64,000 nt of DNA from an uncultured Chlorobiaceae bacterium (lineage in GTDB: Bacteria; Bacteroidota; Chlorobiia; Chlorobiales; Chlorobiaceae). This document shows positions 24,853-33,437 of this stretch, piece by piece. Position 1 is the stretch's first letter, and every line of letters begins with the position of its first letter. The position numbers were made by a program, and so were the translations under genes. The notes beneath the pieces are model-generated. The model made no database searches and had not been told where the DNA came from. It was given only the letters and a program-made list of their open reading frames with translations. The stretch is from contig CAIRXW010000038.1 of the NCBI GenBank assembly GCA_903882665.1, forward strand, positions 1 to 64,000, read 5' to 3'.

Positions 24853-25569
24853 GTGCATAAAGCGATCATTATCGGGGCATCATCCGGAATCGGCCGGGAG
24901 CTTGCAAAAGTGCTCGCAAAAAACGGCTATTCTCTTGGACTCGCTGGAAGGCGAATTGATCTTTTGTCGATCCTCCAGCAAGAAATTGCGGTCTCTTCGT
25001 TGACGAAGCAAATCGATGTTTCTCAACCATCTCAGGCGATGCATCTTCTCCAGGAACTTATTCATCAGATGAATGGAGTTGATCTTGTTGTCATAAGTTC
25101 AGGTGTTGGATTCATCAATACCGACCTTGAATGGGAAAAAGAGAGAGCCACAATCAGCGTCAATGTCACGGGCTTTGCTGCTATGGCAAATGTGGCAATG
25201 GAGCACTTCATGACGCAAGGGTCAGGCCATTTGGTTGGTATTTCCTCTATTGCCGCCCTGAGGGGTGGTGAGAGTAGCCCAGCCTATTCTGCATCAAAGG
25301 CTTTTGTCTCGAATTATTTGGAAGGGCTGAGAAAGAAGGCAGTTACGTTACAATTACCGATCACCGTGACAGAGATTATGCCAGGGTTTGTTGATACCGC
25401 AATGGCAAAAGGCGAAGGCCTGTTTTGGGTGGCGCCAGTGGAGAAAGCTGCGCAGCAAATTTTCAGGGTCATCAGAAGCAGAAAGAACCATGCCTGTGTG
25501 ACAAAACGTTGGTGCGTAGTGGCATGGTTCCTGAAGGTATTACCTGACTTTATCTACCTGAGGATATAA
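24853..25569 (+). CDS. Short-chain dehydrogenase/reductase (SDR)
   Basis: A 238-residue classical SDR. The cofactor motif GASSGIGREL sits at residues 8-17, the following GRR (about 32-34) suggests NADPH preference, the active-site serine and the YSASK motif lie at about 133 and 147-151, and a PGFVDTAM segment follows. The start is GTG at 24853 with no obvious ribosome-binding site, but the protein begins HKAIIIGASSG as expected. The substrate is unknown. No clear operon partner. Confidence 0.85.
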   Translation: MHKAIIIGASSGIGRELAKVLAKNGYSLGLAGRRIDLLSILQQEIAVSSLTKQIDVSQPSQAMHLLQELIHQMNGVDLVVISSGVGFINTDLEWEKERATISVNVTGFAAMANVAMEHFMTQGSGHLVGISSIAALRGGESSPAYSASKAFVSNYLEGLRKKAVTLQLPITVTEIMPGFVDTAMAKGEGLFWVAPVEKAAQQIFRVIRSRKNHACVTKRWCVVAWFLKVLPDFIYLRI

Positions 25570-25570
25570 A

Positions 25571-25650
25571 ATTATCCCTTCCCGCACGCGATGGTGCAGG
25601 CACTCCCTTGCCGTTGAACTGCTCGGCCCGATTGTTCCATTGGAAGGGGA
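25571..25650 (+). pseudogene. recC relic joining the start of recC directly to its end
   Basis: Bases 25571-25600 match recC 39392-39421 (coding for [10 protein letters not shown]) with one mismatch in about 29, and bases 25604-25640 match the last part of recC (42356-42388, coding for AVELLGPMV) with about three mismatches in 32. Nearly 3 kb in between are missing. So this is a recC copy with a large internal deletion, ending in a purine-rich stretch that leads into the repeated promoter. Hand alignment only. Confidence 0.7.
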
Positions 25651-25665
25651 GGGGGAGCAAAATGT

Positions 25666-25693
25666 TTGATGCCCTGCAATTGTTTGTTATACT
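25666..25693 (+). promoter_or_regulatory. Repeated promoter-shaped element, copy 2
   Basis: TTGATG, 16-base spacer CCCTGCAATTGTTTGT, TATACT. Upstream of the intact DUF4160 gene and downstream of the recC relic. The stretch from here to the DUF4160 start also resembles the region before the first DUF4160 copy, including CTCTTCAAAATAGAG before the ATG. Confidence 0.6.
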
Positions 25694-25791
25694 TTGAAAA
25701 GAAGTTTTCTTAATCAGGCAAGCAGATAAGCGAATTGATTCCTGCTGGCTTATTGACCGCTCCATTCTCTTCAAAATAGAGCGATTTCAAG

Positions 25792-26037
25792 ATGCCAACT
25801 GTTTTACGTATTGGGGCCCATAGGTTTTTCTTTTTTGCGGGTGATAAAAGTGAACCCTCGCATGTTCATGTTGAACGCGATAATAATCTGTCCAAGTTTT
25901 GGCTCGACCCGGTTTGCTTACAGAGTAGCGGTGATTTTTCACGGCTGAAATTGCGCGATACCGGGTGCATCGACTTCGTCCTCGCACCTGAGGGTATCGC
26001 TAAGGAAATCGCCATAATCGCGCGGTCAATCAAGTAA
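25792..26037 (+). CDS. DUF4160 family protein
   Basis: An 81-residue protein with the DUF4160 core: VLRIGAHRFFFFAGDKSEPS HVHVERDNNLSKFWLDP over residues 4-42, then the variable C-terminal helix region. It is the intact relative of the frameshifted gene at 23363. Unlike that copy it has no DUF2442 partner directly behind it; the next gene is YccF 130 bases later. DUF4160 proteins are suspected toxin or nucleic-acid-linked components, but no catalytic residues can be named. Confidence 0.78.
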   Translation: MPTVLRIGAHRFFFFAGDKSEPSHVHVERDNNLSKFWLDPVCLQSSGDFSRLKLRDTGCIDFVLAPEGIAKEIAIIARSIK

Positions 26038-26168
26038 TGGATAGATGCCTGCGGCGACATTGTCTGAGGTCCGGGCTTTTTCAGGATGGTGGGAATGCTT
26101 CGCAGAGGGTAGAAGGATCGGCGTTCCAAAAACGAATTTATTATGTCTCAATTTTTCAATGAGATTCT

Positions 26169-26624
26169 ATGAAAACGCTTGGCAATATTTTGTGGCACTT
26201 CCCGTTTTTCGGTTTCGTCAGTGCTATTCTTGTTTATCTGTTAGGGCTTATTTTTACAGTGACGGTTGTTGCGGCTCCAATTGGCCTGGGGTTAATGGAG
26301 TACGGGAAATTTCTGTTCGCCCCATTCGGGCATGCGATGATCAGCAAATCTGATCTCAATGTTAAACAAAATCCGGTATGGATGGCATACTCAACCATTG
26401 TGATGATTATCTACCTTCCCCTTGGCCTCATTCTTGCGCTAATCGCGGTTTGTCAAGTAACCGCGCAGTTCGTGACAATTATCAATATTCCTGTTGCACT
26501 TGTTATTGCCAAGTCTATAGGGACCTATCTGAACCCGGTCAACAAGATATGTGTGCACAGTGCAGTGCTTGAAGAAATAGAACATCGTAAAGCGAAAGCC
26601 GAAGCAGGCAATCATCCTGGATAG
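26169..26624 (+). CDS. YccF domain inner membrane protein
   Basis: A 151-residue membrane protein with about four hydrophobic segments (about 8-30, 35-55, 75-100, 100-120). The segment TVTVVAAPIGLGLMEYGKFLFAPFG and the second INIPVALVIAKSIGTYLNP are the two typical halves of the YccF domain. Function unknown; E. coli YccF is an inner membrane protein of unknown role. Stands alone. Confidence 0.8.
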   Translation: MKTLGNILWHFPFFGFVSAILVYLLGLIFTVTVVAAPIGLGLMEYGKFLFAPFGHAMISKSDLNVKQNPVWMAYSTIVMIIYLPLGLILALIAVCQVTAQFVTIINIPVALVIAKSIGTYLNPVNKICVHSAVLEEIEHRKAKAEAGNHPG

Positions 26625-26722
26625 TCCAACAAGCCTGACACTGTGCTGCAGGAGACGCAAAGCGTTAAAGCCGCGCTACGGTTCCGGAGCTTGAATGTCA
26701 GCCTGAAGAGGAGAACGCACCA

Positions 26723-27280
26723 ATGAAGAACATCAATACTCAGGTATGTCCGGTTGCATTGTCAGGCTCTCTCGATAATAGCATCCGGAAGTGGCTGCAG
26801 AACCCTGAAAAAATTCTGAGGCCATATATCACCGAAGGAATGACTGTGCTGGATGTCGGATGCGGTCCAGGCTTTTTCTCTATTGAAATGGCTCGTATGG
26901 TAGGGAAATCCGGCCGGGTTATTGCTGCCGATTTACAGGAAGGAATGCTACAGAAATTAAACGAGAAGGTTAAAGGAACAGAGCTCGAAGAACGGATTCT
27001 CCTGCACAAGTGCGGAGAGGACAACATAGGGGTCTCGGAGCCACTTGATTTTGTTCTGTTGTTCTACATAGTTCACGAAGTCCCGAACAAGGAACATTTT
27101 TTCAATGAGATACGAACAATATTGAAACCGCAGGGACAGGTTCTGATCGTGGAGCCGCCATTTCATGTTTCAAAATCAGCGTTTGAAGAAACAATCAGAA
27201 AAGCAGGAAGAGCCGGATTGATAGTTATTGAAAGGCCAAAGATGTTTTTCAGCAGGGCGGTGCTATTGAAAAAGGGCTGA
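26723..27280 (+). CDS. Class I SAM-dependent methyltransferase
   Basis: A 185-residue methyltransferase with motif I VLDVGCGPGFFSIEMA (about residues 41-56), VIAADLQEGML (motif II) and LLFYIVHEVPNKEHFF (motif IV), then the VLIVEPPFHVSKS strand. Good GAGGAG ribosome-binding site before the ATG. A close copy lies at 30380-30937, there interrupted by a stop codon. The opening CPVALSGSLDNSIRKWLQNP is shared by both. Substrate unknown; the group is often annotated as ubiE-like or arsenite-like methyltransferase, which I cannot confirm. Confidence 0.85.
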   Translation: MKNINTQVCPVALSGSLDNSIRKWLQNPEKILRPYITEGMTVLDVGCGPGFFSIEMARMVGKSGRVIAADLQEGMLQKLNEKVKGTELEERILLHKCGEDNIGVSEPLDFVLLFYIVHEVPNKEHFFNEIRTILKPQGQVLIVEPPFHVSKSAFEETIRKAGRAGLIVIERPKMFFSRAVLLKKG

Positions 27281-27411
27281 CGTCAGGATGATGCCCAAGG
27301 AGGCTCGTGTGTCAGCTATTCTTCTTGTGGAGTGCCGCATTCTGCTCATTTTTATTGGTCGAATATGGATGTTGACCTTTCTCTTGAATCCATCTTGATG
27401 GAGAGGACTTC

Positions 27412-27894
27412 ATGGAACAATATCTTAATTGCAGTGAATTCATCGACTGGAAAGACCCAATAGTCTTTGCCAGGGCAAAAGAGCTCGCTGAAGGCTGTGT
27501 TTCAGATGAATCTGTTGCAAAACGCTGCTACGAATTTGTCCGTGATTCTATCCTGCACAGTTGGGACTACCAGAAAAATCCAGTCACGTGCAAAGCCTCT
27601 GAGGTGTTAATCCATAGTACAGGTTACTGTTATGCCAAGAGCCATCTCCTGGCAGCACTGTTAAGAGCCAATTCAATTCCTGCCGCTCTTTGCTATCAAA
27701 GGCTGTCCGTTGAAACCGGTGGTCCGCCTTACTCTCTTCATGGGTTAAACGCCGTATTTTTGAAAGAATACGGATGGTATCGTATTGACGCCAGAGGAAA
27801 CAAACCCGGAGTGGCTGCGGAATTCAATCCGCCAAAAGAATCTCTGGCCTTTCCGATTATTGAGACAGGTGAAAGAGATTTTCCTGAAATCTGA
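27412..27894 (+). CDS. Transglutaminase-like domain protein
   Basis: A 160-residue cysteine-protease-fold protein. The expected triad is visible: Cys in STGYCYAKSHLLAALLRA (about residue 78), His in YSLHGLNAVFL (about 110) and Asp in YRIDARGNKPGV (about 126). Members of this bacterial group resemble peptidases more than true transglutaminases; the substrate is unknown. GAGAGGA precedes the ATG. No operon partner; the next gene is 200 bases downstream. Confidence 0.83.
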   Translation: MEQYLNCSEFIDWKDPIVFARAKELAEGCVSDESVAKRCYEFVRDSILHSWDYQKNPVTCKASEVLIHSTGYCYAKSHLLAALLRANSIPAALCYQRLSVETGGPPYSLHGLNAVFLKEYGWYRIDARGNKPGVAAEFNPPKESLAFPIIETGERDFPEI

Positions 27895-28094
27895 GCAGAA
27901 CCGCTCCCGCTCGTTGTAAAAATTTTAACAACTATGCCATCAATAGAGCAGGTTTATAAAAATCTGCCCGACATTGAGGTAATGAACAATCTAACCAGTC
28001 AATAAGCCGGACCGGAAAACAACGCGTGCTGAATTTTAGCGAGTCCTTGGCCGGTCGCTTATTTTACTGTTGGCATCAATAAACGATACGCACC

Positions 28095-28814
28095 ATGACA
28101 ATCCTTGTTGCAGGAGCAACCGGGGCAACCGGACGACTGCTGGTGGAGCATCTTCTCAATCGTGGACACACGGTCAAGGTAATTGTCCGTTCTCCTGACA
28201 GTTTGCCCGCAAACCTGAAAAATCACGATCGCCTGACCGTGATTCATGCAAACATTCTCGATCTCAGCGAGGCCGACATGGCCCGGCACGTAAACGGGTG
28301 TGATGCTGTGGCTTCGTGCCTCGGGCATACGATCAGCCTGAAAGGTATGTTTGGCCCTCCCCGCAGACTTGTGACTGATGCCACTCGTCTATTGTGCAAG
28401 GGCATTCACGCAAACAAACCGGAAAAGCCGGTCAAGTTTGTTCTCATGAACACGACAGCCAACAGTAACCGGGATCTTCATGAGCCACTCACGATCGCCG
28501 AACGAGGAGTTTTTGCTCTTGTTCGCCTGTTGCTGCCCCCACAGGCCGATAACGAACAGGCCGCAGACTATTTACGGTCTACTATCGGCCATGACGACGG
28601 GTTCATTGAGTGGGCTGTTGTACGTCCGGATACATTGATACATGATGACAAGGTTACCGGCTATGAGGTGTATGCGTCACCGACCAGAAGCCCGATCTTC
28701 AATGCAGGATCAACCAGTTGTATCAATGTCGCACACTTTATGGCTGATCTGATCACCAGTGATAACACCTGGAAAAGATGGAGGGATCAGATGCCTGTCA
28801 TCTACAATATATGA
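28095..28814 (+). CDS. NAD(P)H-binding oxidoreductase, atypical SDR
   Basis: A 239-residue protein with the atypical SDR nucleotide-binding motif GATGATGRLLVEHLL at residues 7-21 and a following RSPDSLP loop consistent with NADP binding; the YxxxK motif of classical SDRs is absent, as usual for this group. DAVASCLGHT and AVVRPDTLIHD are further family segments. Such proteins include NmrA-like and flavin reductase-like members; the exact role cannot be told. Stands alone. Confidence 0.8.
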   Translation: MTILVAGATGATGRLLVEHLLNRGHTVKVIVRSPDSLPANLKNHDRLTVIHANILDLSEADMARHVNGCDAVASCLGHTISLKGMFGPPRRLVTDATRLLCKGIHANKPEKPVKFVLMNTTANSNRDLHEPLTIAERGVFALVRLLLPPQADNEQAADYLRSTIGHDDGFIEWAVVRPDTLIHDDKVTGYEVYASPTRSPIFNAGSTSCINVAHFMADLITSDNTWKRWRDQMPVIYNI

Positions 28815-29034
28815 TCAGGCATTCAGGCAGGGTAACAGAAAGAGATGTTATGGAGTGGATTTCAATTGTTGCAGCAAGCTTTGTTTCAACCGCTAAATCG
28901 TTATGAGAAGCTTCATTATTCCTGTGTACTTTTAAAAGTATGGCGTATATTAAACGTCTTCGGATTATTAATCTGATGCAACCTGTCTTCATGCCATAAA
29001 AAACGAGCAGCAAACTCGTATCGAATTGATTAAG

Positions 29035-29520
29035 ATGGTGAAACAAGCAAAGATCACGATTTGCCTTTGGTACGATGGCGACGCCGAAAACGCCGCGCGA
29101 TTTTACGCCAAGACCTTTCCCGATTCATCTGTTGACGCGGTGCACCTCGCACCGGGAGACTATCCCTCAGGAAAGAAAGGGGATGTATTGACGGTCAAGT
29201 TTACCGTGATGGGGATTCCCTGCCTTGGGCTCAATGGGGGACCCGCCTTCAAGCACAACGAAGCATTCTCATTTCAGGTCGCAACCGCTGACCAGGCCGA
29301 AACTGATCGTTACTGGAACGCGATCGTCGGCAATGGCGGCGAAGAGAGTGCGTGCGGCTGGTGCAAAGACAAATGGGGATTGTCCTGGCAGATTACGCCG
29401 ATCGCTCTGACCAATGCGGTAACCGATCCCGATCCCGCAGCCGCCAAGCGTGCATTCGATGCAATGATGCAGATGAAAAAGATCGACATTGCTGCAATTG
29501 AGGCGGCACACCGCGGTTGA
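29035..29520 (+). CDS. VOC family protein, PhnB/3-demethylubiquinone methyltransferase-like fold
   Basis: A 161-residue glyoxalase-fold protein, counted from the ATG at 29035 (a TTG at 29026 is possible). ICLWYDGDAENAARFYAKTF at residues 8-27 and FTVMGIPCLGLNGGP and CGWCKDKWGLSWQITP are typical of PhnB-like VOC proteins. These bind small ligands or metals; despite a frequent annotation as methyltransferase, no SAM motif exists. Ligand unknown. Confidence 0.83.
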   Translation: MVKQAKITICLWYDGDAENAARFYAKTFPDSSVDAVHLAPGDYPSGKKGDVLTVKFTVMGIPCLGLNGGPAFKHNEAFSFQVATADQAETDRYWNAIVGNGGEESACGWCKDKWGLSWQITPIALTNAVTDPDPAAAKRAFDAMMQMKKIDIAAIEAAHRG

Positions 29521-29620
29521 AGTTGCAATATTCGGCGGATGCATCTTGGAAGCGCACCGGTCTGAATTAGGAAGATCTGTCTAAACAATGTCAGGCATAA
29601 AAAGAAGGCGAAGGAATCAT

Positions 29621-30307
29621 ATGGTTACTACACTTGCGTTTGATGTCTATGGAACTCTAATAGATACAAATGGCGTCATAATTGCTTTGGAAAAACATGT
29701 TGGCAATAAAGCGTCAGAATTTTCTCGTACTTGGCGTGAAAAACAGCTTGAATATTCATTTCGTCGTGGGTTAATGCAGAATTATGAAAATTTTGACATA
29801 TGTACCAGCAATGCTCTCGATTACACAAGTTCATACTTTAAAGTCCTACTTAGCCAGAAAGAGAAGGAAGGACTCATGAGCGCATATAAAGTATTGCCAG
29901 CGTTCGACGATGTAGACGACGGTTTAGCTAAGGCAAAGAAAGCCGGTTTTAGAATGTACGCGTTCTCGAACGGCAGCGCCGATGCAGTAGAGACATTGCT
30001 AAAGAATACCGGCATCAGAGACTACTTTATCGATGTGGTGAGTGTTGATGAAATGAAGTCTTACAAACCAAACCCCGGCGTATATAGTCATTTTTTAAGA
30101 AGGGCTGGTGCTTTGGGAGCTAATGCTTGGCTTGTATCAAGCAATCCATTCGATGTAATTGGAGCCATTTCCACAGGAATGCGGGCTGCATGGATTAAGC
30201 GTTCCCCTGAAGCATTATTCGATCCGTGGGGAATCGAGCCCACATTAACTATAAATAGTCTTTCTAACTTGGCTAAACAAATTGACGAAGAATGTAGAAA
30301 AGCCTAA
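29621..30307 (+). CDS. Haloacid dehalogenase, type II (HAD superfamily)
   Basis: A 228-residue HAD hydrolase. Motif I LAFDVYGTLIDT (nucleophile Asp about residue 7), motif II YAFSNGSADAV (about 113-123), Lys and motif III in the region MKSYKPNPGVY and WLVSSNPFDVIGA, as in L-2-haloacid dehalogenases, where the last motif often reads VSSNxxD. The ATG at 29621 has AAGGAA before it and is preferred over 29588. Substrate is not proven by sequence. Confidence 0.84.
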   Translation: MVTTLAFDVYGTLIDTNGVIIALEKHVGNKASEFSRTWREKQLEYSFRRGLMQNYENFDICTSNALDYTSSYFKVLLSQKEKEGLMSAYKVLPAFDDVDDGLAKAKKAGFRMYAFSNGSADAVETLLKNTGIRDYFIDVVSVDEMKSYKPNPGVYSHFLRRAGALGANAWLVSSNPFDVIGAISTGMRAAWIKRSPEALFDPWGIEPTLTINSLSNLAKQIDEECRKA

Positions 30308-30379
30308 CCTCACATTCGAGAAGGAGTGGCTATGTATTCCGATCAATTTAACATTGGCTGTTAAAAAGAGAAAGCTGAA

Positions 30380-30937
30380 ATGACTAAAATCAATGAGCGT
30401 GTATGTCCTGTTGCATTATCCGGCTCTCTCGATAACAGTATTCGAAGATGGCTGCAGAACCCCAAGAAAATCCTGAGTCCGTATATCAAAGAAGGGATGA
30501 CGGTTCTGGATGTCGGCTGCGGACCGGGCTTTTTCTCTATTGAAATGGCCTGAATGGTTGGTAAATCCGGCTGGGTCATTGCTGCCGATTTACAGGAAGG
30601 AATGCTGCAGAAAGTAAAAGAGAAGGTTAAAGGAACAGAACTCGAAGAACGAATTCTCCTGAACAAGTGCGGAGAGGAGAAAATAGGGGTCTCGGAGCCT
30701 GTTGTTTTTGTTCTGTTATTCTACATGGTTCACGAAGTCCCGAACAAGGAACATTTCTTCAATGAGATTGGAGCAATAGTGAAACCGCAGGGACAGGTTC
30801 TGATAGTGGAGCCGCCATTTCATGTTTCAAAATCATCGTTTGAAGAAACAGTCCGGATAGCTGCAAATACAGGGTTGATAGTTATTGAAAGTCCCAAGAT
30901 GTTTTTCAGCAGGGCTGTGGTGTTGAAAAAGGCTTGA
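30380..30937 (+). pseudogene. SAM methyltransferase copy with in-frame TGA
   Basis: A near copy of the methyltransferase at 26723, with the same opening CPVALSGSLDNSIRRWLQNP and motif I VLDVGCGPGFFSIEMA, but the codon after EMA is TGA (30551-30553) where the intact copy has CGT. The frame then continues to 30937 without another stop. A product starting at the ATG at 30554 would lack motif I and could not bind SAM. Probable recent pseudogene from a duplication. Confidence 0.82.
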
Positions 30938-31231
30938 AGCTAGGTGTGACAAGAGTAATTTGATGGTTCAATATTTGCTTATTCTGCCAGTCGGTTGGCT
31001 GCCTGGAGCAGAAGGGTATTTTGGACTGAAGTGACAGAGTTAATTTAAAATCATTGTTTATTTTCTTTAAAACGGTGGCGTTATTGGTAGTGAACCTATA
31101 ACGGAGAGTCTTGGGTTGTTACCCCAGTAGCTGTTTTCTTTAAGGTATGATTGGTATATTCAGGGTAAGTCAGGAATGGGCTGAATAAAAACGCAGGGTG
31201 GCGAGCATTGCACAAAGTACGATGAAAAAGA
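30938..31231. other. No gene recognised
   Basis: About 290 AT-rich bases between the methyltransferase relic and the HAD gene. A small hairpin is possible around GGGTTGTTACCC near 31112; nothing else is evident. Confidence 0.4.
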
Positions 31232-31873
31232 GTGAAATATAAACTTCTTGTTTTTGATTTTGACGGGACCTTGGCTGATAGCGAGGCGAGCATTATGGAG
31301 TCTCTGCAGCTTGTCGCCCAGGATCTGGGGATTCCGGCTTTTGACAGGGACGGAGCCCGGCGGAGTATCGGTTTGCCGTTGCGGCGTACAATTGAAATGG
31401 GGCTTGGTCTCGCTCCTGAAGAAGCTCCTGAGGCAGTCGACCTCTACAGAAAGCATTACAACGAGGTCGCTTTAGACTTGACGCATCTGTTTCCGGGAGT
31501 GGACGATACCCTTGACCGATTGCGGCACGATTACCTGCTGGCTGTCGCTTCAAGCAAGAGCACCCAGGGGCTGTTGTTGATGATGCGGCATCTCGGGATT
31601 TATGAGATATTCTCCTTTATTTCCGGGGCTCAGGATGTGCAACAGCCAAAGCCGGCACCCGATATGGTGCTGCTTGCACTGGAGTCCATGAATATTCCTG
31701 CTCAAGAGTGCCTGGTTGTGGGCGACACTGTTTACGATATCGAAATGGGTCAACGCGCATTCACTGATACCTGTGCCGTCACCTACGGCAACCATTCAGC
31801 CGATGAACTCCGCTGCTTCAATCCCTCCTTTATCATTAACGCATTCCCGCATCTCATGCTTTGTTTGGAGTAA
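31232..31873 (+). CDS. HAD-IA phosphatase, phosphoglycolate phosphatase-like
   Basis: A 213-residue HAD hydrolase with motif I LLVFDFDGTLADSEASI (nucleophile Asp about 9), motif II LAVASSKSTQGL (about 108), Lys in QQPKPAPDMV (about 143) and motif III VVGDTVYDIEMGQRA (about 162-176). This is the complete set for an active phosphatase. It starts with GTG. The exact substrate (phosphoglycolate, a nucleotide or another) cannot be told. Stands alone. Confidence 0.85.
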   Translation: MKYKLLVFDFDGTLADSEASIMESLQLVAQDLGIPAFDRDGARRSIGLPLRRTIEMGLGLAPEEAPEAVDLYRKHYNEVALDLTHLFPGVDDTLDRLRHDYLLAVASSKSTQGLLLMMRHLGIYEIFSFISGAQDVQQPKPAPDMVLLALESMNIPAQECLVVGDTVYDIEMGQRAFTDTCAVTYGNHSADELRCFNPSFIINAFPHLMLCLE

Positions 31874-32069
31874 TTTTTCCCTTTACCTCACTGAGGATAA
31901 GCGCATGACTCCGGAAGATTTTTCGATAGCAGCAATAGCAGGCGGAGGAGATCTTTTGACTATAAAAAATAGGGAGATAACGCCAGAATTCGTGTCACTT
32001 TATTTCAGAACAACAACTAACTTCATAATACAGAAGAAAATATCGTGACTAAACGCCTTTTCTCACCCC

Positions 32070-32213
32070 ATGCCGCTTAACCTCTACACCAGCAACCGGA
32101 TGGAAGTGCTGGTTGATACCCTCAAAGCTACGCTTCAAGAGCCGCTGGCATCGCCTTTTAAAAAGAAGGTGATTGTGGTTCAGAGCCGGGGGATGGAGCG
32201 GTGGCTGTCGATG
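32070..32213 (+). pseudogene. recC 5' relic (first 48 codons)
   Basis: Starts ATGCCGCTTAACCTCTACAC and aligns without gaps to the start of intact recC (39211-39354) over 144 bases with 16 mismatches by my count (about 89 % identity). The residues [18 protein letters not shown] and [15 protein letters not shown] match. After that the sequence diverges and the frame soon ends at 32282. It marks a lost or duplicated recC start at the left side of the defence island. Confidence 0.85.
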
Positions 32214-32340
32214 AAACGGATAGTATTAGTTCAAACCTCACGCGATGTTCAGCAGCTTACTCCACTGATTGTTGTTATTTGAAAAAGTGGCGTTGGCAAA
32301 AGATCAAGGTTTATATTCTAAATCGAATACTTTGAACCGT

Positions 32341-32850
32341 ATGGAAGTCAGCATACAGCAAATGCATGAACTGATCCGTCAGGGGGAAGGTATCTCTACG
32401 GAGTTCAAAACCTTCAGGAATAAGATCAATCGCGATGTCTATGAGACGGTTTGCGCCTTTCTCAATCGCCATGGCGGCACGATTTTACTCGGTGTTCAGG
32501 ATGATGGAATCGTTCAGGGGATTGAGCAGGATGCTGTAACGCAGATTAAAAAGGACTTTGTCACTGCCATCAACAACCCGCTGAAGCTCACTCCGCCGAC
32601 CTATCTCTCTGTGGATGTTGTCGAGCTGGACGGGAAATCCCTGCTGCGGATCTATGTGCCGGAAAGCTCGCAGGTACATCGCTGCAATGGGCGAATTTAC
32701 GACCGCAATGAAGATGGCGATCTGGATATTACCGATCACACCGCACTGGTGGCGCATCTCTACCAGCGTAAACAGGCGACGTTCAGCGAACACAAGGTAT
32801 TCAGCTATGTGCAAGATGATGATGTACCGCAAAAAATTTTGATTTCATGA
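32341..32850 (+). pseudogene. AlbA_2/Schlafen-type ATP-binding protein, internally deleted and truncated
   Basis: A 169-codon frame with the AlbA_2 domain: GEGISTEFKTFRNKINRDVYETV (quoted in part: ISTEFKTFRNKINRD), then AFLNRHGGTILLGVQDDG and LRIYVPESSQVHRCNGRIYDR. Full-length relatives (see the gene at 52179) run to 500-600 residues. A segment of about 150 bases is missing after SEHKV compared with the sister relic at 34392, and the frame ends at once. These proteins are often part of defence or regulatory loci. Probably inactive. Confidence 0.75.
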
Positions 32851-32955
32851 AACAAGGCCAGCGAATACAATGGTTTAACCACCCACACTTCCCATCATTG
32901 AGTGACACTGCCGACGGGTTCTTTTGCTGACACATACCGGTTAACTTGTATTCGC

Positions 32956-32996
32956 TTGACAGGTGTCGTATATTTGTGTTATCGGAGATGTCGTAT
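32956..32996 (+). promoter_or_regulatory. Candidate promoter/operator of the AbiE-type pair
   Basis: TTGACA at 32956 is followed by two direct repeats TGTCGTAT at 32964 and 32989, each continued by A/T-TTTG, 25 bases apart, just before the DUF6088 gene. AbiEi-type antitoxins repress their own promoters, so these repeats are natural candidates for its binding sites. The -10 is unclear (TGTTAT). Confidence 0.5.
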
Positions 32997-33023
32997 TTTT
33001 GCAATGTAAAATCTTCATAATAA

Positions 33024-33437
33024 ATGAGCAGATACGGTAGTTTAGAGTATAAGATTATGGCTCGAATTGCAAGGAAGAAGTGCTCTGTATTCGTGCGTGA
33101 AGATTTTAGGGATTTGAGTGACTACGATCAGGTTGGGCGTGCTTTGCGAAACATAGCCAAAAACGGGAGATTGATTCGGGTAGGCTATGGTGTCTATGCC
33201 AAAGCCAAAAAGTCACCCATTACAGGTGAACTTGTCCCTGTGGTTCCGTTGCCTGAGTTGGCGAAAGAAGCTCTTGCTCGTCTTGGAATCAAAACAGCTC
33301 CCTCCCGCATGGAGAAAGATTACAATGCCGGAAAAACAACCCAGGTGCCAACCGGGCGAGTGATTGCTGTTAAGGGCCGTATAAGCCGAAAGATAGGATA
33401 TGGTGGAGCTTATGTCAGTTATGAACCAGCGGCCTGA
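33024..33437 (+). CDS. DUF6088 / AbiEi-like antitoxin
   Basis: A 137-residue protein with an N-terminal winged helix (residues about 5-60: ARKKCSVFVREDFRDLSDY DQVGRALRNIAKNGRLIRVGYGVYA) and a C-terminal KGRISRKIGYGGAYVSYE region. This layout is typical of DUF6088 proteins, the antitoxin half of AbiE-type pairs; they bind the promoter of their own operon and neutralise the nucleotidyltransferase toxin. The toxin gene overlaps the end of this gene. Direct repeats sit in the promoter. Confidence 0.82.
   Translation: MSRYGSLEYKIMARIARKKCSVFVREDFRDLSDYDQVGRALRNIAKNGRLIRVGYGVYAKAKKSPITGELVPVVPLPELAKEALARLGIKTAPSRMEKDYNAGKTTQVPTGRVIAVKGRISRKIGYGGAYVSYEPAA

Noticed and set aside
28004..28060. Terminator-like inverted repeat AAGCCGGACCGG / CCGGTCGCTT
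   Set aside because: The arms pair only in part and the loop is about 35 bases, too long for a convincing terminator.
21572..31873. Chromosomal integron
   Set aside because: No integrase gene, and the gaps checked by eye (for example 26625-26722 and 30308-30379) do not show matched RYYYAAC/GTTRRRY core pairs.
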